In this document: positions 36,183 to 47,600 of the stretch, one piece after another
Layout: each line of letters begins with the position of its first letter
How positions within the stretch are numbered: the first letter of the stretch is position 1
Assembly: GCA_900239685.1 (NCBI GenBank)
Contig: OENT01000103.1
Span: 8,281-72,280, forward strand
DNA: 64,000 nucleotides
Origin: Rotaria macrura
Lineage: Eukaryota; Rotifera; Eurotatoria; Philodinida; Philodinidae
Direction of reading: 5' to 3'
Translations under genes and position numbers: made by a program
Notes under the pieces: model-generated
Databases searched by the model: none
Told to the model about the DNA's origin: nothing
The model's input: only the letters and a program-made list of their open reading frames with translations

Positions 36183-37321
36183 TTCCGAATTCCTTGTTGC
36201 TTTCAACATGTAGTAACAGTCTTTTTTATTCGTTCTCTTCATAATCATTGAGGAATTCTTCGATGTGTAGATATCTGAAGATTGCGTTTCGTTGTTGGTA
36301 GTTATTTCTATTGTATTGACGAAAGTTATCTTAATTTTACGTGAGAAGAACCTTCACTGTATTACGATTGCTTTTGTTCTATTGCTATTCCTGGAGCTAT
36401 CCATCTGTTCTTATTCGAATTCAACAATGGAGGATGAGTTCTATAAGTGTTAGAGATCATGCAGTTATAAATGAGGTAATGATAATGTAAAAATCATTGT
36501 TGTTTTTTATTTGTGCATTTTATTTTTCCACTAAAGATTAAATGATATACTTCCATATATAATTTATATTATGTATTCGTCCACATTGTCAATGCAAATT
36601 TTACTTCAAGATTTTTTAGCGATTTGTGAGAGTATTTCATGACATATACAACACAGGGAATCTTTTTGAATTGATGTATTATAGGTTAACTGTTAGAGTC
36701 TGACGAGCCAAGTTTACTGTTTATATTTTTCTGACTCTCAAATTCATGGCAAAGTGTCAAGACGTTTTTTTGGAAAATAAAATGGACTACAACTGCATTA
36801 GATATATTTTCATTAACAGACATTGTCAAATATTTTATGAAATTCAGGCTAAAGTAATTTTTGTTGAATATTTCTGTCTGTGAGCTGTAGGCCTAGAATC
36901 TAGGCCCTATATAGAACATTCCAGAAAGTTAGTCTCTAGTTGTTATATTCTTCAGATTTCTTTTTGCAGTGTAGATGAGAGAATTGACAAATTGACTCAG
37001 AATCACAAGGTTTATGGATCAATAAAACTCTAAACAAGAATGATGGTCAGAGAATTTAACACTTAACTTCTACACAACTTATAAGTAATCTTCTGTGTGC
37101 TTACTAATCAACATCACTTTAGAATAAATCAATATAACTGGTATTCTAGATAGTTCGTAATGATTCATAATTCTGCTACACTTCTATTTTCAAATGCTAT
37201 ATACTATGAACCAAAACATTTTCACATGTTGTATTTTTTCTTTTTTTCTAAGTAGCTTTCTTCTGTTCATGTGCGTATATGATGTTGTATAATTTCGGAT
37301 TATATGAAGGCGCGTCACGTA

Positions 37322-37683
37322 TAGGTGTGGCACTTTAACTTTAAAGGTTAAGGTTAAAGTGAATTTTCTTTATATTTATCACTACCCTGATTGGTTGATT
37401 GATGGTCGCTAGACCCTCTGCAACCTACAACACGACAAAAGAAATGAAAAATAAAGCACTTTAAAACGACTTTTAATAACTTTATACTCTAATCTTAAAG
37501 TTTCAAGTTGTTAAAGGTTGCGTGAAACTAGTTTATTTTTTATTTTTTTTAAGCCTCATAGATTGCAGAGAGTCTAGCGAATATCAATCAACCAGTTCAA
37601 ATAGTGAAAAGTATAAAAAAAGAAAATTCACTTCAACTTTAAAACTTTCATTGAAGTGTTTGAGAGTTTGAGTGCCACCACTA
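37322..37683. mobile_element. Non-autonomous hAT-like element (362 bp)
   Basis: A perfect 8-bp target-site duplication GTCACGTA flanks the element (37314-37321 and 37684-37691). The termini are TAGGTGTGGCACT on the left and, inverted, TAGTGGTGGCACT on the right. The TIR-like similarity continues as diverged foldback arms of about 100 bp (shared words include gtgaattttctt, ggttgattgat and tcgctaga). An 8-bp duplication with a TAGNG-type terminus fits the hAT superfamily. No coding capacity. Confidence 0.82.
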
Positions 37684-39288
37684 GTCACGTATTCAGGGAT
37701 ATATTCTTTGTGTGACAGAATTACTTACGTCTACTCCATGAATATGGTAAATGGATTCTATCTTCGTACCTTTTTTAGTCTTGTATAAATATATTGCTTG
37801 ACGTTGATCTCGATATCCTATCACGTCCTGATGGATTTGTTTTTCGCGACTTTGATCAAGACAAAACATAACTAGTCGATTAAATAGAAAGCTTCTTAAT
37901 TAAATACCACTCAGTTATGTAAATTTTTACATGCGTACATCGAAATCATTGACTCTAATATACGCACGCAAATATAACTTATAGTATTCAGTGTAAAGAT
38001 TGAAGAAACATGTAATTGTAACAAGAGGTAGTCCTTCCGATAATTTTTCTCGCAGAACAGTTGCAATAATTTCATCGACAAGACATGTCCTACAAGTAAA
38101 ATTCGACTTTAATATTCAGTATGTTACAAATATTTTTGCAAATGAAAATTTAAGTAAGAAAAACGTTTTCTTATACGATTCGATTTCATTGATACGATTC
38201 TGAAAATTTCATCGACACAGAATATGTTAATTAGCCACTTCGAAGTCATCCAATTTTGACCAGGGCACTGCAAGACAGTTGTAATTCAGCTGAGGAATGA
38301 TCTATGACAGTGAACCCGATAAATGGATATCGAAGAAAAACTTAGAAGGAAATAATATATAAAAGTCTGTCTTGTGTTAGCTATCCTTAGGCATGCTGTT
38401 TTTCATGCTCTTGTCCTGCAAACGACATTCTTTTTTATAGAAAATTGTTTGGAAACTTGCATCAGTTAAATGCATGTTTCAAGTGATTCACGTGCTGCAG
38501 CATGAAAATCGTACTATTGGTCAACATTGGGATGATTACCTAGAGTACAATAGTAGCAGCATGCTTGAAATTCAGAGTGTCTGGCGGAAATTTTTCTATA
38601 GGAATGCAAATTAAAAATATATCTATTATTTAATTGAATGTCTATTCGAAAATCTAATCGTTTTTAGACGCACCATTAAATAAGAAAGAAAGCAATAAAC
38701 AATTAAATGTAATTAAACGTTATTTTCAGACATAATAACGTTGTTTGCAGTATATTCTCAAATGGCGGGATTCATTCGAACTTTAACATAGGCAGATTGT
38801 GATATGAACGAGTTTGTGTTATTACTATGAGTGGTTCGTATTGTTTTGTACTCAATTTTTTGTTAATGAATATGTGTCAGTTGTCTAACTGATTCTTTAA
38901 CAATTAACCAAGTATATCTTTAAAATACTCACTCTTACTTTTTTATCTCATCTGTACCGAGAAATGCGTGCTAGCATTTTGTTGTTCCTCAATCAATTTC
39001 TATAACCGTATTATCGTTTGAGACAACTAAACTTGGATTAGATACCAGAGCTCCGCAGGATGCGGGACAATTCTACCTAGTCCCGTCCCGAGACGGGACA
39101 AGAGATGGTGAATTTTTCGGGATGGGACAAAATGAATTCACTAAAGGATCCCGACAAGTTTATAAGGTACGGGGCTGTCACTCATTATCTTTACATTTAT
39201 CGTAGTTGTGCGGCACCTTATCTTTAAACAGATCGATAGTGAAAGAAATCATTCACATAAAAACATTTTTTTATGTTTTTTTTTATAA

Positions 39289-39645
39289 ACTCTTCCTTAA
39301 ATTATTTTAATTTAAATAAATAAAATAAAATACAATTGTGACGTTTCGACGATCGAAGTTGTCTCCTTCAGATAATGTTATACAGGAATGTATAAGTACT
39401 CGTTTCCTTTTCTTTTATATAGTATGGTAATAGGACGGAGGAGGAAGGCAAATAGTAACTATATCCTACCAGTTTCACCTTCTTGGCGTCTCACGATCAT
39501 ACTATAAAAGAGAATAAAAAGAATACCTATACATTCATGCACAACATCATCTGAAGAAGACAACTTCGATTTCCGAAACGTCATAATTATGCTTTATTCT
39601 ATTCGCTTAAATTAAAATTAAAATAATTTAAGGAAGAGTATGTAA
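39289..39645. repeat. Imperfect palindrome inside the hAT-like element
   Basis: Arms of roughly 160 bp meet near 39465. Both arms carry, on their own strand, CTGAAG.AGACAACTTCGA followed by CGAAACGTC (minus strand 39340-39373, plus strand 39551-39582). This layout recalls the CUGANGA...GAAA core of hammerhead ribozymes seen in Penelope-like elements. Stem II pairing is poor in the right copy. Confidence 0.65.
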
Positions 39646-39842
39646 AAGAATTATAATATTAATGCCTATATCCTTCCTAATGAACCGAGAAAAATTTACA
39701 TTAAAAAAAGAAAATTTAAACTAGCTACGTTTTTTCAACCGTATATCCAGAAAAAAGAGTTGCTTACATCCCAGCTCTATTGTTCCGGCTACTGGATACT
39801 GCAGGAACCGACAGAAAAGATGCGGCAAAACAGTTGTATCCT

Positions 39843-40037
39843 GCAGGAAAATATCGGAAATCACCGGTACATTGAAGTAGTATTCTGATCAGAAAATTTA
39901 CAGATTTTTTCCCGATATTTTCCGGTCAGTTACTGCCGGAAAGAACAGAATTTGACTGGAATATACCAGAAAAAGTATGACGATTTTCTGACAAGAATAC
40001 TACTTTCATTTCCCGGTAATTTTCAATGTTCTCCTGC
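39843..40037. repeat. Hairpin with ~55-bp arms inside the hAT-like element
   Basis: GCAGGA...ACCGG...GTAGTATTC...TCAGAAAAT on the left is matched, inverted, on the right at about 39982-40037, with a number of substitutions. The loop also contains many CCGGAAA-type words. Confidence 0.55.
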
Positions 40038-41278
40038 GAGAACCAGCTTGTACTTCTCAACCTAGGATATGACAGAATTAGGCGAGACGAAACTCGTAAA
40101 GAAAAATGGAGCGGGACGGGACAGCTTTTTGGTCGTCCGCGGAGCTCTGTTAGATACATACATATTCTGTCTGTGGAAAGGTTTGCTGCAATGCATCTAG
40201 TCAAACGGTCGATATTTTCATTCGTACTTCTTGTATACTCAACATTGTAAAGCAGTTAATGGCTAGCGATAACTAAGACATCAAAGAAAAAGATCTTCAC
40301 TATTTACGAAGGTTAAGCAATTGAATAAAAAGTTCAAGCGCTTGAATTCTTAATATAATCTTAAGTGTTGTCTCAAGCTTTGTTCATAGCGCATAATTTT
40401 CTTGCTGCAGATTCCAAAGTATCCGCTGCGCATGCTACAAAATGTTCACCTAGGAATATTTACGGATACGAACGAACAAATATGTCTATTGATTAATCAG
40501 CCAGTAGATGTTGATACATTCACTTAATCAATGACTCTAGCCATAGTGCATCCCCTTTCTACTATCTTCGATTCTATAACTGATGACATATTGATTTTCC
40601 TATGTTGAAAAATCACGGTGATTTAAACGCCGATAGAAATTTAATTTAGTTGCCCATCTTTCATGTTCTACTGAGTTTTTCGAGCAACAGAAAATGATCA
40701 TTTTCATGATTTCTAAGGGAACTGAATAGAATGAGAAGAGAAATGAATGACAATAATTGAATAGAGGTCATAATTTTCTGGTTCACTTTGATTTTTATCT
40801 TTATTAAGTATTTTAATTCTATCTATATTAATTTGGTAAATATAGAAGTAGGCCATACTATTATTTGAGGATAAATATTTTTACTATCGTTTTTGTTCCC
40901 GAAATCTTCACGAGAATTTCCGTTCCTGGAAAACTCTAGAGGTATTCTCTTTCCTAGATGTCGAAATGATATGAATTAACGTAGTTCTTTGATGATCTGT
41001 ATGTACCATAGGCACCAAAAGAGTATATGAGTCATTTTGTTATTAACAGATATGGTCGAGTTACCCATCTGCATGTCCCATTCTTTGGTTTTAAGGAACA
41101 ATCTATCAAAGGAAAATTGTGAAAAAAATGTCCATTTCATGTTCTTAATATGAACATCGCTTTAGACAACGAACGAACACCAATGAAAGAAGAAAAAAAG
41201 GTGTATGTTGATGGAGATTTTATGAAACATCTCACACTGTATCACTAACTAAATCATTTTTCAACGATTACAAAGTGA

Positions 41279-43240
41279 ATGGCTAGAATATGCAAAAAAA
41301 GATTCAGAAAATGTCATTTGATGTTACTCATTATAATACTATCAATAGTTGTAATTCTATTTCCTACTTATTCTTCAAATAGACAAGATGATTTTGATTA
41401 TTCAACTGTTATCTATCCATCCCCATTGGATATAAATCGAACGAATTTATTAATTTATTTTCAGAAAAAAAGATTTTTTAGCATCAACCGAAGATCAAGT
41501 ATCACTATCAAAGCATCATAAAATTCTCGACGATAATTTTCGACATCTCAGACAAATAAATCAACGATTTTTATTAATTGAATACACAAAAAGTTTTGGT
41601 CAAGAAAAATTTTGTCAGAAAACTCAAACGGAAATATTTGGTGATTAATGCCCCTACCAGAACTGTTTCTATTCTTGTAATCATTCATTAACTTCACAAG
41701 CACATTTACTTCTTTTTCATAAGTATGATACTACACCAAATACGATCCTGTCGAGAAATTTCACTCGAGATTCTTCACAAATCTGGCTTCTTTACCATGA
41801 TGAACCAGATTTTGTTCACAACTATGATCTTAATATCTACAATTTTAATTGGACTACATCGTATGTATTCGATGCTGAAGCAGCCATTGGCGCATATGGC
41901 ATGACGATAATACAAGAAAATTTCTGGTCAAATACAAAGTTTGATAATTATATTTCTCAAGAATTTTCTTCTCGCCAACAGCAAGCCCTTTGGTTTGTAG
42001 CCAACTGTGATGTACAACGGCAGCTCAATTATTTTAGACAACTGCGTGAATGTTTTCCTATACAAGTCTTCGGTTCGTGCGTTAAATTAAATGAAAGTTT
42101 ACCATCTCTAAATTCACTGAGACTGGCAAGAAAGCTTATTCGATCGGAGTGAACTCGTAGTAAAACATTAGAATCAATAGATTGTCGTCGATGGTCATCA
42201 TGTGAAGATGATCAAGTAAAATTAAATATGTTTTATTTAGCGTTTGAAAGTCAAAGTTGTAAAGATTACATATATATATATATATATATATGTAAGCGAG
42301 GAAATTTGTATACATCTTTCTCTATTGATAATGAATGATAACATGAGACATAACGAATATTTATATTTAAACGTGAAGTTATTAATGATTCAGCTAGCGT
42401 ATGTACTCGTAGTGAAAAGCTGATTCATTTCCTGTTGATTTGTGGTCAACATAAAGCTTGACGTCTTCCACAAAAAGATGTCAGACATATATTCGATTCT
42501 TTGCCTAGACGCTCATATCGATAGTTACACAAGTAGCAATTGTATCACGTTTCGTCTAACCCAAAAGTTCTCACTTTAAATTTATCCTACTCATACAAAA
42601 CAAGAAGAAGACTCAGTAGTTTTCTGAACAGAACCAAGTTATGTTTTCGACTGATGATTTAGTATTCGCGTTTAATCTTCATAATACCTAAAACTAAAAG
42701 GAATTGCATTAATCATGCTCGTGTCATCTAATCAAAAGATGGTATTAAAGAAAAATCGATACTCATTCTTTACCGATTCATCACTAGACGTTTGCTGCAA
42801 GCTCTCTTAATCAGTCACTGTCAATTAGGATGTAATATTTAAACGAGTCTTAACAGAAAAATTTTGGTGAGCATTGAAGTATGGCATGATACCAAGTATA
42901 CATATTTGAATTCTCTCACACATCTGCAAAGCTCTTTTCCATTTCAGTCACTTTAGGTTCACTATCCAAAGAACACTATCGCCGTATAGCTCAACCGAAT
43001 TCATTTATTTATACGAATGACTTTCCAACTGCAAAGGCCTTTGCTGAACATATGTTCGACATTACAAATAATGAAAAGTTATTTCGTTATTATCATAAAT
43101 GGAGACAATATTACTATACTGGGTATACAGCATCTGAGCTTGAAAACTATCGTTTATGTGAAGTATGTCGTCGATTAAATACGATGAAAAGGCGACAGCA
43201 TTATCCAAATGTTAAAGGATTTTTTACTCAGCAATGCTAA
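41279..43240 (+). pseudogene. Broken alpha-1,3-fucosyltransferase (GT10)
   Basis: GT10 enzymes move fucose from GDP-fucose to N-glycan or Lewis-type acceptors in the Golgi. ATG 41279 opens a type II membrane N-terminus (hydrophobic residues about 14-30). The frame then shifts at an A-run near 41466, continuing as EYTKSFGQEKFC. An in-frame TAA follows at 41646-41648. Family blocks come next: WLLYHDEPDF, FNWTTSYVFDAEAAIGAYG, ALWFVANCDVQRQLNYFRQL and QVFGSC. A TGA at 42150-42152 is again in frame. FYLAFESQSCKDY then runs into an (AT)n tract at 42270-42291, where the family expects the TEK motif. The frame resumes about 650 bp later with SLSKEHYRRIAQPNSFIYTNDF and a Cys-rich end, stop at 43238-43240. 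Two stops, a frameshift and the lost motif make a pseudogene likely; unusual introns could rescue some breaks but not all. Confidence 0.82.
42270..42291. repeat. AT dinucleotide microsatellite inside the GT10 pseudogene
   Basis: About 10 AT units directly after the codons for SCKDY, replacing the conserved segment of the acceptor and nucleotide-binding core. Confidence 0.85.
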
Positions 43241-44636
43241 AATATAAATTTTTTGAACTTCCCTTATAAATAGAAATGATGTTGACGAATAATAAAGATA
43301 CTCCTTACAATCAGATTTCAATATTTTTCAATGTAATTAGTTTGAGTACATTATGGCTTCTTTGACAAACGTCTGATTGACTTTCTAGACAAATAATTTA
43401 CGTTCGACTCCTAGTTCTGTACTGTTGCTCATTGATTGAATTTTCAATGCAAATGTGTATATTTATGATGGACTTTTTATACCAAATTTTGCCAATGTGT
43501 AGTGAACTTCGTAAAGTGAAAAATTCGACTACAGGAAATCTATATTTTATTCAATATGAAATGGAAATTCTATGACAATCTGCAGCCAACTGCACTATCA
43601 ATTATAATGAGCGAGAAGGATTGTTGAAATTTTCAGTAGCATTCTCAATCGACTGCAAATGCAATTTTTTGTGGCTTGGTTGTTAATTTAAAGCCAGGCA
43701 ATGATTTAGAGATCATTTCGAATAACATCTATACATTCTTATGATGATGTTACTTGTTGAACTATACGAGGAGTCACATTCATATTGTCATTTTTAATTC
43801 TTATGAATTTCGAACGAGAAAAATCAGAAAAACACTAGGTAAAATATTAAAACGAAAGTCATGACATTTAATTTCTCGTGTATGATAAGAAGTTTTCTAT
43901 GTGCGACTTTTCAAGTTTCAAAAAAATCAAATCGATGACAACAACATAAATAATATGTAGTTAATAGATATTTTTATATAGATGTGAAAAAGTTGATTAT
44001 ACAATTAACAACATATAATTTATGGAAGTTCTCATCAAACGGTCAATCAGTAGCCCTTCATAGGAAGACTTCGATTTTTCTTTAATATTCAGCATAAAAT
44101 CTCATGAGAAAATATGAAAAGAAACCTCATTGAAGTTAGAGGTGCATACGTATGTTTTTTGGATAGTCAGATCATGAATGGTTCTCGAGAGGAGTGAAGG
44201 GAACAGAAGGCTTATAATGGAGACTACACGTACTAAGGCCATAAATTTTTTAATGGTTCGATATTTGAATATGAATACTGTCGTTTTGAGACAAACAAAA
44301 AGACTATAACAGGCCACGTGTACATCACAGATCCATTAATTTTTATGTATGACTTGTCTTTGATATTTCTTTTTCAACGACATCCTTATTTCATTTATTT
44401 TTGTTCTTGTATTCTTTTTCTTCGTTGAAATACAGTGTCTTCGTCATAAATTGGTTAATATCCTTGAGACAACGCGGAGATAAGAAATCCTTCGAGTAGA
44501 AGATAAAACATACGTATTCCAATACGAAGTGGTCATAAAACAATCACAAAATGAATAAACAGAAAATTTATGAAGGGTAGATAAATTCACGCTCGCTACA
44601 TTCATTCATTCACTCATTGTGAACCAAAAGAAACTG
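43241..44636. other. Intergenic region upstream of the ART-TPR gene
   Basis: About 1.4 kb, AT-rich. The minus-strand ORF 44102-44317 has no recognisable motif. CATTCATTCATTCACTCATT just upstream of the ART-TPR start is a short imperfect 4-bp repeat. I see no clear TATA box or acceptor. Confidence 0.5.
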
Positions 44637-47600
44637 ATGGCAACTACGTCCAGTGATACGAATTTGTTAACTACTACAAATAAACTTGAAAATTCATCAT
44701 CAACCTCATGTATCACTACTGCATCAGACACAACAAGCATGAACAGCTCTCACAGTGAAATCTTGTCACTTCGACGTACTGATTCAATTCTACAAAATTT
44801 TCTTGTCGTCTGGCTCGATGCGAACTTCGAAAAATCTAAAGATTTTAGACAGTCAATAGAGCGTCTACAGTGCATTGTAGCAACTGTAATACTACTTGCA
44901 GATGTTCAAGAGTGCATTGATTTTATTGACAGTATAAAAAATGAACAAGTATTTTTGATTGTATCTAGTTCATTGACAGAACTTATTATACCTAAAATTC
45001 ATACTAGTCTACAATTGGATTCCATCTATATATTTTCTGATGATCAATCTTTCTGCGAACACTGGACTGAAACGATATCAAAAGTAAAAGGTGTGTACGC
45101 AGATATGGATTCAATTTGCAAAGTATTACAAGGCAATCGAGAGCGGTGTGAGCAAACTATGATTTCAATCAGTCTTCGAGGCATCGATGCGTCGTTCGTT
45201 TACAAACAAGTATTTAAAGAGTTACTACTTTGGAAAACTGACGATGACAATGATGATGAAATGCAATCAATCGAGGAATTTCTGGAATTTTGTCGTTGTC
45301 ACGGTAACTTTACTGAAGAAGATATTAAACTAGTCGAACGGGAGTATCATCAGCACACACCTATTTGGTGGTATACCGCTCCCTATTTTATCAAGTCAGT
45401 GCTTGATCGAGGTTTAAGATTATTCGACGTCGATATCATAGACAAAACAACTTTCTTCATTCGAAAACTACATCAACATATTGAACAGTTGCATCGAGAA
45501 CAACAGTCAACTTTAAAACTAGTGACTACTCCATTTCAAGTGTTTCGAGGGCAGGGTATATCCATGCTTGATTTTGATAAAATGAAGCAAGCAATAGGAG
45601 GACTCATGTCTTTTAACAATTTTTTATCGGCAAGCTACAATCCACATATTTCACTGGAAAAATTTTCACTCCCTGCAGCACACACTCCTAACATGGTTGG
45701 CATACTATTTGCTATGACCATTGATCCAGCAATCGATATCACGCCCTCAACACCTTTCGCTGAAGTCAAACGCATTGCTTACTGTGAATGTGAGCAAAAC
45801 GAATTTCTTTTCTCAACACACGCCGTCTTTAGAATTGATCAAATCGATCAGATCGAACAGAAGCATACTGATGATCTTTGGCAAGTGCATCTTACCCTTA
45901 CGAATAACGACGACAAACAGTTTTATAAACTCGTTGCAAACATACAAAAAAGGCTCAGCTCGATGTCTGGACAGTCGAGAGTACGATATTTAATCAATAG
46001 AGTAATACATTCAGAGAAAATACAACAAACCCAGAAATTTCTGGTCAGAAAAATGTCCTCCGACGAAAATTCGGCAAATAGCGCCGACCGACCAGACTTA
46101 TTATATACGTACATGTCAGAAAATACTATAGTACGTCCATCAGTCACACTACATACTGATCTCGATGAAAATTTGACAACTGAAAACTGTTTCGAGCTGT
46201 CTCGTGTTCATACAGACATAGGTTTGGTATATTGTGATAGAGGAGAGTACAGTAAAGCCATTTCATTCTACGAAAAAGTACTTGATATTCAGCGAACATC
46301 TCTCCCTTCAAATCATCCTGACTTGGCTGTTTCCTATAACAATATGGCTAATGTATATTTTCACATGGGCCAGTACTCCGAAGCACTTTCATCACATAAC
46401 AAAGCGCTTGAAATCAAAGAAAACATTTTTTCTTCAGATCATCCTGAATTAGCAATGTCTTATAACAACATCGGCAATACTTATAGATGCATGGGCGAGT
46501 ATTTAAAGTCTCTTTCAGCCCATGAAGAAGCACTTCGCATTCGTCAGAAATCTCTACCTCCACTGCATCCTGACTTGGCGGCTTCGTACATGAACATTGG
46601 TACCGTGTATGCTAGAATGGGTGGATACACGAGAGCACTTTTGTTTTACCAAAAAGCTCATCGTACATTCGAGAAAACTCTTCCTTCAGACCACCTGGAT
46701 TTAGCTATTTCCTACAACAACATCGGTAATGTATATAAAAACATGGGCGAATATTCAAAATCACTTAGAGCACATGGTAAAGCAGTTCGCATTCGTCGAA
46801 AATCTCTTTCTTTAAATCATCGATCTATGGCTAATTCCTACAATAACATAGGCTTGGTGTATCAAAGAATAGGTGAATATTCGAAAGCACTCTGCTTTTT
46901 CGAGACAGCACTTGACATTCGCAAAAATTCTCTTCCACCGCACCATCCTGATGTGTCAGCCTCGTACAACAACATCGCTGATGTATATAAAAGCATGGGT
47001 GATTGCTCAAAATCTCTTGGGGCCCACGGACTAGCACTTGAAATTCGTCGAACTATTTTCCAAGCAAATCATCCTGACTTGGCGAATTCTTACAATAACG
47101 TCGGCGTGGTTTATAAAAGCATAGGTGAATATTTGAAAGCTCTCCGTTTTTTCGTAGAAGCTTTGGCTATCAATGAAAAAACTCTTCCTTCGGATCACCC
47201 CAATACTGCTGCTTGCTATGACAACATTGGTTCGGTTTATGCAAATCTTGGCGAGTATTCAAAAGCCCTTAAGTTCCACAAAAGTGCACTTGATATTCGA
47301 CTTACATCTCTGCCTCTAAATCATCCATCTCTGGCAGATTCCTATAATAACATTGCTACATTGTATGGAAATATGGGCGAACATTCTAAAGCACTTTCTT
47401 TGCACGAGAAAGCACTTGAAATCGACGAAAAATTATTTCCTCCATGCTTTCCAAACTTAGTCGTGTCCTACACTAACATCGGTAATATATATTATAACAT
47501 GCACGAGTATTCGAAAGCACTTATCACTTATGAAAAAGCGCATGACATACTTGAGAAAACGCTTCCTGTGTTTCAATCTTCTTTAGCGGATTCTTATGAT

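Larger units (their letters stand above)
39046..40149. mobile_element. Non-autonomous hAT-like element (1104 bp)
   Basis: Perfect 11-bp terminal inverted repeats CAGAGCTCCGC (39046-39056; inverted at 40139-40149), flanked by the identical 8-bp duplication TTAGATAC (39038-39045 and 40150-40157). Subterminal GGGACGGGAC and GTCCCGTCCC words lie near both ends. The interior has no transposase. It contains two secondary palindromes (39289-39645 and 39843-40037), so it may be a composite. Confidence 0.9.
34005..41278. other. Gene-poor region occupied by transposon remnants
   Basis: About 7.3 kb without a supported gene. It holds the elements listed separately at 34501-34950, 35436-36182, 37322-37683 and 39046-40149. 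Between them is AT-rich sequence with many stops in all frames. The ORFs at 38000-38203 and 40026-40250 show no conserved motifs. Confidence 0.7.

Noticed and set aside
44619..44636. Upstream GTG as the start of the ART-TPR protein.
   Set aside because: Nuclear eukaryotic genes rarely start at GTG, and an ATG follows six codons later without loss of any domain.
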